Shown here piece after piece: positions 45,740 through 53,222 of a stretch of 64,000 bases of DNA. The notes beneath the pieces were generated by a model. The model was not told the DNA's origin. It saw only the letters and a program-made list of their open reading frames with translations, and ran no database searches. Source of the stretch: Nostocoides sp. (GTDB lineage: Bacteria > Actinomycetota > Actinomycetes > Actinomycetales > Dermatophilaceae); contig JADJVJ010000001.1 in the NCBI GenBank assembly GCA_016716625.1, forward strand, positions 1,488,001 through 1,552,000, read 5' to 3'. Each line of letters starts with the position of its first letter. Within the stretch, counting starts at the first letter, position 1. Both the position numbers and the translations under genes were made by a program.

Positions 45740-46876
45740 GTGCCTTTGCGCGTTCTGCTCCTCAATTGGCGGGATGCGAACCACCCCGAGGCCGGGGGTG
45801 CGGAGAAGTACCTCGAGGTCGTTGCTCGCGGGCTGGCGGCCCGAGGGCATGACGTCACCTTCCGGACCGCGTGGTATCCGGGCGCCATGCCCGAAGAGAT
45901 CATCGACGGGGTTCGCTATGTGCGCCGGGGTGGGCGTCTCGACATCTACCCTCGAGCACTCGCCGCTCACGTCATCGACCGGTATCGCCCCGACATCGTC
46001 GTCGACGTCCAGAATGGTGTGCCCTATCTGAGCCCGCTGACCTTCCGCGGACCCGTGGTCAATCTGGTCCATCACGTCCATTTGGAGCAGTGGCCGGTGA
46101 TTTTCGGTCCACGACTGAGTCGCCTCGGCTGGTGGCTGGAGTCCCGAGTTGCGCCGCGGATCTACCGGAAGACCTCGTATGTCGCGGTGAGTCAGTCGAC
46201 CCGTCGAGAGCTCATCGGGATCGGTGTGGATGCTGAGCGGATCGAGGTCATCCACAACGGAACCGATGTGCTCCACGTCGAGGGCTTGCGGCGATCCCCG
46301 CACCCATCGCTCGTCGTCCTCGGGCGGCTCGTCCCACAAAAGAGGGTGGAGATCGCACTTCGGGCCGTGGCCGCCCTGGCACCAGCAGTCCCGAACCTGA
46401 CCCTGGACATTGCCGGGTCGGGATGGTGGCAGCCTCACCTTGAGGAGCTTGCACGAGAGCTCGGGATCACCGATCGAGTGACCTTCCACGGCCACGTCTC
46501 GGAGGCCGAAAAGCACAAGCTCCTCGCCTGGGCCTGGATCCATGCCTTTCCCAGTCTTAAGGAAGGCTGGGGTCTGGTCGTGGTCGAGGCGGGCATCCAT
46601 GGCACCCCCACGGTGGCTTTCGCCGATGCGGGCGGGCCCACCGACTCCGTGCTCGACGGCCGGACCGGCATCCTCGTCGATGGGGACGGCGATGACTTCA
46701 CCGCGGCCCTCAGGGCCCTCATCGCGGACGCCGAGCGCCTCGAGGGTATGCGACAGGAAGTCCGGACATGGGTGCGGAGGTTCCACTGGGAAGAAACGAT
46801 CGAACGGTGGGAGGGTGTCCTCCTCCATGAGGTCGCTACCGCGCAGGGGTCGACCCCGACGCGCTCGCCCGTCTAG
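45740..46876 (+). CDS. Family 4 glycosyltransferase
   Basis: 378 residues from GTG 45740, which has AAGGAG at good distance; the frame upstream belongs to the antisense of the methyltransferase. GT-B fold: N-terminal HPEAGGAEKYLEVVARGLAARGH-type acceptor region, central KTSYVAVSQSTRRELIGIGV, VIHNGTDV, VVLGRLVPQKRVEIALRAV, and FPSLKEGWGLVVVEAG with the paired Glu of retaining GT4 enzymes. Cytosolic; would build an oligosaccharide precursor from a nucleotide sugar. Followed by a strong terminator. Confidence 0.92.
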   Translation: MPLRVLLLNWRDANHPEAGGAEKYLEVVARGLAARGHDVTFRTAWYPGAMPEEIIDGVRYVRRGGRLDIYPRALAAHVIDRYRPDIVVDVQNGVPYLSPLTFRGPVVNLVHHVHLEQWPVIFGPRLSRLGWWLESRVAPRIYRKTSYVAVSQSTRRELIGIGVDAERIEVIHNGTDVLHVEGLRRSPHPSLVVLGRLVPQKRVEIALRAVAALAPAVPNLTLDIAGSGWWQPHLEELARELGITDRVTFHGHVSEAEKHKLLAWAWIHAFPSLKEGWGLVVVEAGIHGTPTVAFADAGGPTDSVLDGRTGILVDGDGDDFTAALRALIADAERLEGMRQEVRTWVRRFHWEETIERWEGVLLHEVATAQGSTPTRSPV

Positions 46877-46894
46877 GGCTTCTTCACACCGTTG

Positions 46895-46942
46895 GGATCA
46901 TGGATAAGGCCGCCCCGGGTGGGGCGGCCTTCTCCATGATCC
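46895..46942. terminator. Terminator after the GT4 gene
   Basis: A 22-base inverted repeat (46895-46916 with 46921-46942) with one mismatch and a GGGT loop, 18 bases after the glycosyltransferase stop and 27 before the convergent small gene's stop. It can serve both directions. Confidence 0.8.
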
Positions 46943-46969
46943 GATCTGGTCAGGTCGGGTCAGGTCAGG

Positions 46970-47128
46970 TCAGCGACCGTCGTAGAGAACGACCTTCGCC
47001 GACAGGTCTTCGGCGTTCGCTCCAGGCGTAATCGCCCCGACCCCGCCGAAGACGGCGACCAACGAGACGATGATGCCGGCGATGACTGATCCGGCGGTCT
47101 TTGCGGCTGCTGACATGCGCTGAACCAT
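46970..47128 (-). CDS. Small single-helix membrane protein, DUF2613-like
   Basis: 52 residues from ATG 47128, supported by a GAGGGGG ribosome-binding site. One hydrophobic helix (AGSVIAGIIVSLVAVFGGVGAI) follows a short basic start, and the tail ends KVVLYDGR, like the VxYGxR end of DUF2613 proteins, small actinobacterial membrane proteins of unknown role. It follows the 584-residue membrane protein by 17 bases, so the two are likely co-transcribed. Confidence 0.72.
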   Translation of the reverse strand: MVQRMSAAAKTAGSVIAGIIVSLVAVFGGVGAITPGANAEDLSAKVVLYDGR

Positions 47129-47145
47129 ACCAGACCCCCTCGGGC

Positions 47146-48900
47146 CTAAGCGGGCGCTTTCGCACGACTTTGTCGCAGTGTTTCGACGGCACTGAGTCCC
47201 CCGACGACGAGGGCGGTGAGTAGTGTCGCGGTCCACCCCACGCGGACCGACCAGAGTTCCCGGGCACCTTCGAGTGCGGGAGGCGCGAGGCGAACGACAA
47301 GAACGTTCTCCGTGCTGATGAGGAGGCTCCCCGCCCGCCTGACATCGTCTTCCACCGCCAGGCCCGCCGCCGTGCGTTCGAGAACAATCGTGTCGACTCC
47401 GACGAGCCTAAGGGCCTCCACCGGGGAGTCGCCCTCGGCTATGCGTTGCGAGACCTCGGCGGCCCGCACACTTTCGCCGCTGACCGTCCCCGAACGCAGG
47501 GGAAGGGAGTCATCGAAGAGGACGATGCGTGACATCATCCGCGGGGCCAGCGTGAGGCTGACTCGCCCTTCATTCCAGGGGTACCGCCGGTACTGGGACC
47601 ACGGGAGAAGACCCACGTCGCCGTGGGCATGTGCGCTGAGTTCCGCCATTGCGGCCCGATAGTCAGCAGGCACCTCGACCGCGGAGAGCCGGCCCAGACC
47701 ACCCCACGCGAGGTATGTCGTCAACGCCACCGGCAGAGTCAGCAGCAGGGGCGTCAGTAACCCCGCAGCGGCCCGCCACCCACGCGAGCTGACCGCGTGG
47801 GCGATGAGCCCCGTTCCGGCGGACGAAATGATGACCCAAGGTCCGAGAAACTTGTGAGAGTCACGGAGGATGCCGCCGCCCGGAGGCCCCAGGACCAGCG
47901 TCATCCACAGCGGCTCGAGGGCCGGCGTGATGCTCAGGAGGACCACTGTGGTCGGGACACCGAGGGCAGCCACGAGGGCCCGCCGCGCGTTGCCCAAGGG
48001 CATGGACATCACGCAGACCACGCCGAGGAGGGCGAGGACGGCCGCCGCGCCGGCGTTGACCAGGAGCATGCGCGCTTGCGGGTGGGCTGCCACGTTCCAG
48101 AGCCCACCGCCACTGACGATCGATCCGAGAACTCCGAGGCGGGAATCTGCCTGGGGCACGAATGCGGTGGCACTAGCCCCCGCCGAGGGGTCAGCGTCCG
48201 CGGCAAGGGCAGGCAGCGCCCAGACCGCGGCCATCCCAGCCCCCACGACGACGGTTGTCAGCAACGCTGGCCGCACCGTGGCCCAGCGGCGCCCCACTGC
48301 GAGAACGATGAGGCTCGGCACGACAGCCGACAGCACCATGATCAGGGTGTTGGCGCCCCCAAGACCGGCGGCGACCGTCAGGCCCGCCAGAGACCGGGCC
48401 GATCCGTTCCCGCGTGCCAGGCGGACGACCTGGAGCAAGGCCCAAGGCAGCAGCGCAAGCCCAGCGATAATGGTCCACTGACCGACCATGAGACGCTCGT
48501 AGACGAACGGATTCCATACCCCGGCGACGACGGCGGTGCACCGCGCGAGCGGACCGATGACACCCCCGATCTCTCCGGCGAGGGCGGCGGTACCCGTCCC
48601 GAGGGCGACGAGAACCCCGCCAAGGATCAGGGACTGGGCGAGTCCCGCCCCGACGACCTGACCCACCAGCACGGCGACGGCATCGCTCGGCACCGCCCGT
48701 GGGGCGGGAGTGTCAACGCCGGTGACGAAAGGGGTCCACCTCGGGTCCGGCGACCAGGCCATGTCATAGCTCACAGCAACTCCGGGGCCGAGCACCGGGC
48801 CCAGGATGACGAGTGCTTGGATAGTCGCGAGAACCAAGGGCACGCGGTCTGCCAGGACCTCGCGCCGCCTGAGTCTGCTCAGCCAGAGCCCACGGTCCAT
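47146..48900 (-). CDS. Multi-spanning GT-C-like membrane protein
   Basis: 584 residues with about twelve helices. Not matched to a named family with certainty, but organised like the membrane half of the AftD-like proteins: an early outer loop SYDMAWSPDPRW with acidic residue, VWNPFVYERLMVGQW, and RDSHKF near 346-351, parallel to RNIHKAD and RTTNKIG in its two large neighbours. The C-terminal part has an outer segment (LLPWSQYRRYPWNEGRVS) and a last helix. TAGGGT eight bases before ATG 48900 suggests a leaderless mRNA. Likely a lipid-phosphosugar-dependent glycosyltransferase. Confidence 0.7.
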   Translation of the reverse strand: MDRGLWLSRLRRREVLADRVPLVLATIQALVILGPVLGPGVAVSYDMAWSPDPRWTPFVTGVDTPAPRAVPSDAVAVLVGQVVGAGLAQSLILGGVLVALGTGTAALAGEIGGVIGPLARCTAVVAGVWNPFVYERLMVGQWTIIAGLALLPWALLQVVRLARGNGSARSLAGLTVAAGLGGANTLIMVLSAVVPSLIVLAVGRRWATVRPALLTTVVVGAGMAAVWALPALAADADPSAGASATAFVPQADSRLGVLGSIVSGGGLWNVAAHPQARMLLVNAGAAAVLALLGVVCVMSMPLGNARRALVAALGVPTTVVLLSITPALEPLWMTLVLGPPGGGILRDSHKFLGPWVIISSAGTGLIAHAVSSRGWRAAAGLLTPLLLTLPVALTTYLAWGGLGRLSAVEVPADYRAAMAELSAHAHGDVGLLPWSQYRRYPWNEGRVSLTLAPRMMSRIVLFDDSLPLRSGTVSGESVRAAEVSQRIAEGDSPVEALRLVGVDTIVLERTAAGLAVEDDVRRAGSLLISTENVLVVRLAPPALEGARELWSVRVGWTATLLTALVVGGLSAVETLRQSRAKAPA

Positions 48901-48908
48901 GGAAAGCC

Positions 48909-48914
48909 ACCCTA
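48909..48914 (-). promoter_or_regulatory. Candidate -10 for the 584-residue membrane protein
   Basis: TAGGGT on the minus strand, eight bases before ATG 48900, without a Shine-Dalgarno. It lies 24 bases from the divergent TACCCT of acyltransferase 2. Confidence 0.45.
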
Positions 48915-48937
48915 GTGACCCGGTCCGGGGCTCGCCC

Positions 48938-48943
48938 TACCCT
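48938..48943 (+). promoter_or_regulatory. Candidate -10 for leaderless acyltransferase 2
   Basis: TACCCT six bases before GTG 48950; no ribosome-binding site. Confidence 0.5.
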
Positions 48944-48949
48944 TGCTCT

Positions 48950-50140
48950 GTGGCTGCGTCCCGTTCCGTGGTTCCCGTGAGCAACGACCCCACCGAGCAG
49001 GTGGTGGCCAAGGGCGCCCACGTCGCTGCGCTGACCGGGCTGCGCGGCTTTGCCGTGCTCGCGGTGGTGACCGTCCACGCCTCAGCCGTGACGGACTACC
49101 CGTGGCTCGGGCTGCACACCTACGGTCCCATCTCGTTGTTCGTGCTCTCGGGCTTCCTGCTCTTCCCACCCTGGTCGCGCTGGCTGCTGGGCATGGCCGA
49201 CAAGCCATCGGTCGCCACCTTCGCCTGGCGCCGGGTGTGGCGGATCTTCCCCGCGTATCTCGTGACCTTCGCCCTCGTCACGCTGCTGTATCCGCCCTCG
49301 AGACCGAGCGATGCAGCGGGCTGGCTCCGCTCCCTGACCCTCACGCAGACGTTCACCCCCGGAGGGCTGACCGCGGGGATGCAACACGTGTGGAGCATGG
49401 GCACCGAACTCACGTGGTATGCCGTGCTCCCCCTGGCCGCCCTCGGTTCGATCGCCCTGGCCCGTCGATTCGATGCACGCCCAGCCCGGGCGATCACCGG
49501 CCTCCTCCTGCTCGCTGCCCTGGTCACCGCTGCCTGGCGCTGGATGTTGAGCCTCGACGCGAGGACCGCCGATGAACTGTTGACCTGGTCTTTCTGGTTT
49601 CCGGCATACGCCGTGTGCTTCTTCGCGGGTGCCTGGATCTCACATCAGGTCGTCGCCGTGGCGCCGACGGGGCCACGGTCGCGTCGGCACGGCGCGGCCC
49701 TCCGGTTCGCACAGCGACCGCGGCTCGTCCTCGCCATCGCCCTGCTCGCCGCGGGCATTGCGAACTCCCCCTGGGGAGGAGGGTGGGGCTGGAGCCTGGA
49801 CAGCAACACCGAACGCACCGTTCGGTTCCTCTTCACCGTTGCCCTGGCTCTGGCCCTCCTCGCCGGGATCGGTGGTGCTCAGCCCGGCACGGCACTCTCG
49901 CGAGCCTTCTCGGCCCCATGGCTCGTCGCCATCGGACGCTGGTCCTACGGCATCTACCTCTGGCACCTTCCGGTGCGCGAGATACTCTTGGACCAGATGA
50001 CCCCGCCGCCTTCCGTGATCGGGGTGGTTGTCTGGCTCGCAGTCCAGTTCGCCGTGTCCGTGCCCCTCGGGGCAGCGACGTATGCCTTCGTCGAGAAGCC
50101 GACGATCGCGTTCGCTCGGCGAGTGCGGCGAGGTCGCTGA
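48950..50140 (+). CDS. Acyltransferase family 3 membrane protein (second of three)
   Basis: 396 residues from GTG 48950. Motifs: ALTGLRGFAVLAVVTVHAS (catalytic-type His), GPISLFVLSGFLLFPPWSRW, RRVWRIFPAYLV, WSMGTELTWYAVLPL, and GRWSYGIYLWHLPVREIL. About ten helices. Nearest relative in the window is the next gene: both share GLHTxGPI, PWSRW, GGGWGW and the long C-terminal block, so they arose by tandem duplication. An earlier start at 48806 would overlap the divergent gene and is rejected. Confidence 0.88.
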   Translation: MAASRSVVPVSNDPTEQVVAKGAHVAALTGLRGFAVLAVVTVHASAVTDYPWLGLHTYGPISLFVLSGFLLFPPWSRWLLGMADKPSVATFAWRRVWRIFPAYLVTFALVTLLYPPSRPSDAAGWLRSLTLTQTFTPGGLTAGMQHVWSMGTELTWYAVLPLAALGSIALARRFDARPARAITGLLLLAALVTAAWRWMLSLDARTADELLTWSFWFPAYAVCFFAGAWISHQVVAVAPTGPRSRRHGAALRFAQRPRLVLAIALLAAGIANSPWGGGWGWSLDSNTERTVRFLFTVALALALLAGIGGAQPGTALSRAFSAPWLVAIGRWSYGIYLWHLPVREILLDQMTPPPSVIGVVVWLAVQFAVSVPLGAATYAFVEKPTIAFARRVRRGR

Positions 50141-50161
50141 CCCTAAGCCGTCGGCCCTTTC

Positions 50162-50167
50162 TATGCT
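50162..50167 (+). promoter_or_regulatory. Candidate -10 for acyltransferase 3
   Basis: TATGCT ten bases before GTG 50178, in the 37-base gap after acyltransferase 2. Transcription would start within a few bases of the start codon. Confidence 0.35.
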
Positions 50168-50177
50168 CTAATGTGCT

Positions 50178-51371
50178 GTGGCGAAGAGGAGCCCCGCGGC
50201 GAACCGACAACAGAGCCACACCGGCGGCCCCGGACTCAACCACATTGCATCCCTGACCGGGTTGCGTGGTTTCGCCGCAGTGGCTGTCGTCGCCGTCCAC
50301 GCGTCGGGACTCACGGCCTATCCCTGGTTCGGTCTGCACACGTTCGGCCCGATCACGCTCTTCGTCCTCTCGGGGTTCCTTCTATTCCAGCCCTGGTCCC
50401 GCTGGATTGTCGGGCGGGGACCACAACCCGACCTCGAGCGCTATGCCCAACGCCGGCTCCTGCGCATCTTCCCGGCATACCTCGTCGCCCTGTTTCTGGT
50501 CGCGCTCGTCTACCCACCGTCCCGACCGCCCTCGATCGAGCAGTGGCTCCTCTCGGCGACGCTGACGCAGACCGCCTCACCGGTGGGACTTCGTCCCGGC
50601 CTGGAGCACGCCTGGAGTCTGGGAACCGAGCTCACGTGGTACGTGGCGGTCCCCCTTGTCGGACTCACGGCGTTTGCCCTCTGTGCACGCGCACGCCTGC
50701 GTCCCGTTGTCGCCATGACCGCGATCCTGGCCGCGTCCGTCGCCATCACGGCGGCGTGGCGGGTCTATACCTCGAACCACACCCAGGACCTCAGCACCGC
50801 CTTTACGGCGTCGTACTGGCTCCCGGCATACCTGGTCTGCTTCGTCGCTGGATCGTGGTTGTCCCACGTGCTGTTCGTGGACCCGAACGGTGGGCGCCTT
50901 CGACGCTCCATGGAGTGGTTCGCGCAGCGGCCAGGGGTCGTGGCCGCCAGTGCCCTGGTCGTTGGAGGGGTTGCCAACTCACGCCTGGGCGGGGGCTGGG
51001 GGTGGGTTCCCTCGACCCCAGCCGAGCAGTCTTTGCGGTTCGGCCTCACGACCCTGCTGGCCGCTCTCCTCGTCGTCGGCCTGGCCGCCAGCCCACGACC
51101 GACGTTCCTCACGGCGGTCTTTTCCCACCGAGGCATGGTTGCGGTGGGTCGATGGTCCTACAGCCTCTACCTCTGGCACCTTCCGGTCCGCGAGATACTC
51201 GCGCGCTACGTGAACATCCCGGATGGTTTCCTCGGGATGCTCCTGTGGTTTGGGCTTGTGCTGGCTGTCTCGCTCCCCCTGGCCGCTGCGTCCTACGCCT
51301 TCGTGGAGCGACCCGCCTTGAGGATGTCGCGAACGCTCACCCAGAGGTCAGGGCTCCGCGAGACACCTTAG
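50178..51371 (+). CDS. Acyltransferase family 3 membrane protein (third of three)
   Basis: 397 residues from GTG 50178, tandem paralogue of the preceding gene. SLTGLRGFAAVAVVAVHAS, GPITLFVLSGFLLFQPWSRW, RRLLRIFPAYLV, WSLGTELTWYVAVPL and GRWSYSLYLWHLPVREIL are all kept, so both copies look active. The middle region (residues about 230-280) differs more, which may reflect acceptor choice. It overlaps the convergent methyltransferase by four bases at the stops. Confidence 0.88.
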   Translation: MAKRSPAANRQQSHTGGPGLNHIASLTGLRGFAAVAVVAVHASGLTAYPWFGLHTFGPITLFVLSGFLLFQPWSRWIVGRGPQPDLERYAQRRLLRIFPAYLVALFLVALVYPPSRPPSIEQWLLSATLTQTASPVGLRPGLEHAWSLGTELTWYVAVPLVGLTAFALCARARLRPVVAMTAILAASVAITAAWRVYTSNHTQDLSTAFTASYWLPAYLVCFVAGSWLSHVLFVDPNGGRLRRSMEWFAQRPGVVAASALVVGGVANSRLGGGWGWVPSTPAEQSLRFGLTTLLAALLVVGLAASPRPTFLTAVFSHRGMVAVGRWSYSLYLWHLPVREILARYVNIPDGFLGMLLWFGLVLAVSLPLAAASYAFVERPALRMSRTLTQRSGLRETP

Positions 51372-52108
51372 AACTCCTCGTGACGGCGACCGGGGGGAGG
51401 CTCCGGCCATGGCCCACGCGGTGCCTGAGCGAGGTAGAGCAGGCCGGACGCGAACGCACATGACCGACTGCTGATGAACCTGTCGACCCGGTTGACGGGC
51501 GGAGGGAAGAAGGCCGGCACACCTTCGCGCCGCACCACGGTGAATCCATAGCGCGCAAGGATCTCGGCGAGCGCCCGGTGGGTAAAGAGCTTGAGGTGGC
51601 CTTGGACCTGGTTCCCCTGACCAAGGATGCGATGACGTCGACCCAGCGCGACCTCGCTGCTGGTCTCCGTACCGAGCGGCTGCACCCCGAGCGGCACCAG
51701 GATCCTGTTGGCCCACGAGACCATGTTCGGTGTCGAGACGATCAGGGTTCCCCCGGGCACCAGGACGCGACGAATCTCTCGCAACAACTGGTCGGGGTCG
51801 GGCACGTGCTCGATGATCTCCCCGGCCACAACGCAGGCAAAGCTGCCCGTCTCAAGGGGCAATCCCTGCGTGACATCCCCCTGAACGTAGGTCCAGCGCT
51901 CGGTCTCGACATCGTCATAGACGTCCAGGCCGGTCAGCGCACCCAGACCGCGGTCGGCGAGTTGGCTGAGGAGGAACCCGCGCCCGCATCCGAGGTCCAG
52001 GACCGACTCGGGTGTGAGTTCCACGATCAGGTCGATCATCCGGGAGAGCCGGGGGTCAACGCGCGAGATGTAGGTAACGTTGCCGCGGTAGTACTCCGCA
52101 AAGCTCAT
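51368..52108 (-). CDS. Class I SAM-dependent methyltransferase, last gene of the second arabinosyltransferase-like operon
   Basis: 246 residues. Motif I SVLDLGCGRGFLLSQLA, GLDVYDDV, and GEIIEHVPDPDQLLREIRRVL with LVPGGTLIVSTPNMVSW; the HLKLFTHRALAEIL region is typical of methyltransferases acting in O-antigen or glycan-lipid pathways. ATG overlaps the upstream membrane-protein gene by four bases. Confidence 0.87.
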   Translation of the reverse strand: MSFAEYYRGNVTYISRVDPRLSRMIDLIVELTPESVLDLGCGRGFLLSQLADRGLGALTGLDVYDDVETERWTYVQGDVTQGLPLETGSFACVVAGEIIEHVPDPDQLLREIRRVLVPGGTLIVSTPNMVSWANRILVPLGVQPLGTETSSEVALGRRHRILGQGNQVQGHLKLFTHRALAEILARYGFTVVRREGVPAFFPPPVNRVDRFISSRSCAFASGLLYLAQAPRGPWPEPPPGRRHEEF

Positions 52109-52821
52109 CCCACACGTCCTACCTGAGTATCCCCGGTCTCCGGGCTTGGTGGCTCTCCGGCTCGGGGCTCTGCGGCCCGGCCGCCGCGTCGCGCCCGCCC
52201 CGGGTCGGCGCGGGGTTCATCGCCATCGACATCGGCAGAGGCGTCCCCGCCCTCGCCCTCACTCGAGTCACGACGCGGGGACAGGTAGCCGCCCGCGAGA
52301 ACAAGGCCCAACCCCAGCAGCACTCCGCCCAGCCCCCGTACGCGCCGTTCGTCGGCGATCTGTCCGCAGACCAGACGTGAGATCGGCTCGACATCGGGGT
52401 AGAGGGCGCTGCCACAGCGATAGGGCGCCCCTGCAAGGTTCGTCCCGCCGAGAGTCTCGACGAGAGAACCCACCGACACCGACACCACGCCGAGGGCAAG
52501 CGGCGCTGCGACGAGAACACCGGGAAGCCAGCGAAAGGGGAGCACGCGTGGCGCGACGTACTCGGTGAGCAGAAGCGTTCCGGCGGCAGCAATGAGCAGG
52601 GTGAGCGCAAGGACTCGCGCGGCATCGAGATCGGTCCGGCATACCAAGTCAGCGAGTTCGCCCCCGACCGGAGCCGAGGGGCTCCCGCAGCCCGACGCGC
52701 CCACATCCGAAGGCACGTTGACCGGTGTGACCCAGACCAGAACGGCCAGGGCGGCCAGCAGCGCAGCGCCGATGCGAGCCACGCGGACGTACCAGGGCGG
52801 CGCCGCTTGCCAGGGCGTCAT
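52105..52821 (-). CDS. Membrane protein with two repeated Cys-loop segments, function unknown
   Basis: 238 residues. Helices near residues 15-32, 68-88, 93-118 and 163-182, then a charged Asp/Glu/Arg-rich cytoplasmic tail of about 55 residues. Two outer loops repeat the pattern CGSxxxP...LVC (GCGSPSAPVGGELADLVC and RCGSALYPDVEPISRLVC), each probably closed by a disulphide, so the protein is an internal duplication of a two-helix-plus-loop unit. I do not recognise a function. Coupled by ATGA overlaps on both sides. Confidence 0.75.
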   Translation of the reverse strand: MTPWQAAPPWYVRVARIGAALLAALAVLVWVTPVNVPSDVGASGCGSPSAPVGGELADLVCRTDLDAARVLALTLLIAAAGTLLLTEYVAPRVLPFRWLPGVLVAAPLALGVVSVSVGSLVETLGGTNLAGAPYRCGSALYPDVEPISRLVCGQIADERRVRGLGGVLLGLGLVLAGGYLSPRRDSSEGEGGDASADVDGDEPRADPGRARRGGRAAEPRAGEPPSPETGDTQVGRVG

Positions 52822-53222
52822 GACGATGTCTCCTTCGAGTTCTCCTGAGCCGCTGAGCTACCGTACCCAGACCGATGAGCTCTTCGATGATGCTCGACGA
52901 GCGCTGCGAGGAAGAGTAGCCACACGGCGAGGCCTCCTACGTGATGCGCGAGCGTATTGTCCAGAACGCGTGGGCCCGGAGACGTTAGAGGCACCCGCGA
53001 GCCCTGGAACCAGGCCACCGGGACAAGCACAAGGGCGCTCATGGCCGCCAAGGGCAGTACCCGGGCCCGCGACCGCCACCGGTCCACGGTAACGACCAGA
53101 GCCGTCACAAGGCCGGCGATCGGACCGACGGTAAGCCACACGGCAACGAGCACGGCCAGTGGGGCGCCCACTCGGCCGAGCGCCCCGCGGACGGCGGACG
53201 CGGGATCCCTTCGCTCAGCCAT
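52818..53222 (-). CDS. Small integral membrane protein, function unknown
   Basis: 134 residues from ATG 53222, overlapping the end of the giant glycosyltransferase-like gene by eight bases and the next gene by four. About four hydrophobic helices (APLAVLVAVWLTVGPIAGLV, VLPLAAMSALVLVPVAWF, and VGGLAVWLLFLAALV among them) and a Ser/Glu-rich tail. No family recognised; probably an accessory of the surrounding glycan machinery. Confidence 0.7.
   Translation of the reverse strand: MAERRDPASAVRGALGRVGAPLAVLVAVWLTVGPIAGLVTALVVTVDRWRSRARVLPLAAMSALVLVPVAWFQGSRVPLTSPGPRVLDNTLAHHVGGLAVWLLFLAALVEHHRRAHRSGYGSSAAQENSKETSS

Noticed and set aside
46947..46975. Short GGTCA direct repeats at the end of the DUF2613-like gene
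   Set aside because: Only a few imperfect units in a gene end beside a terminator; too short to be a CRISPR, iteron or VNTR array.
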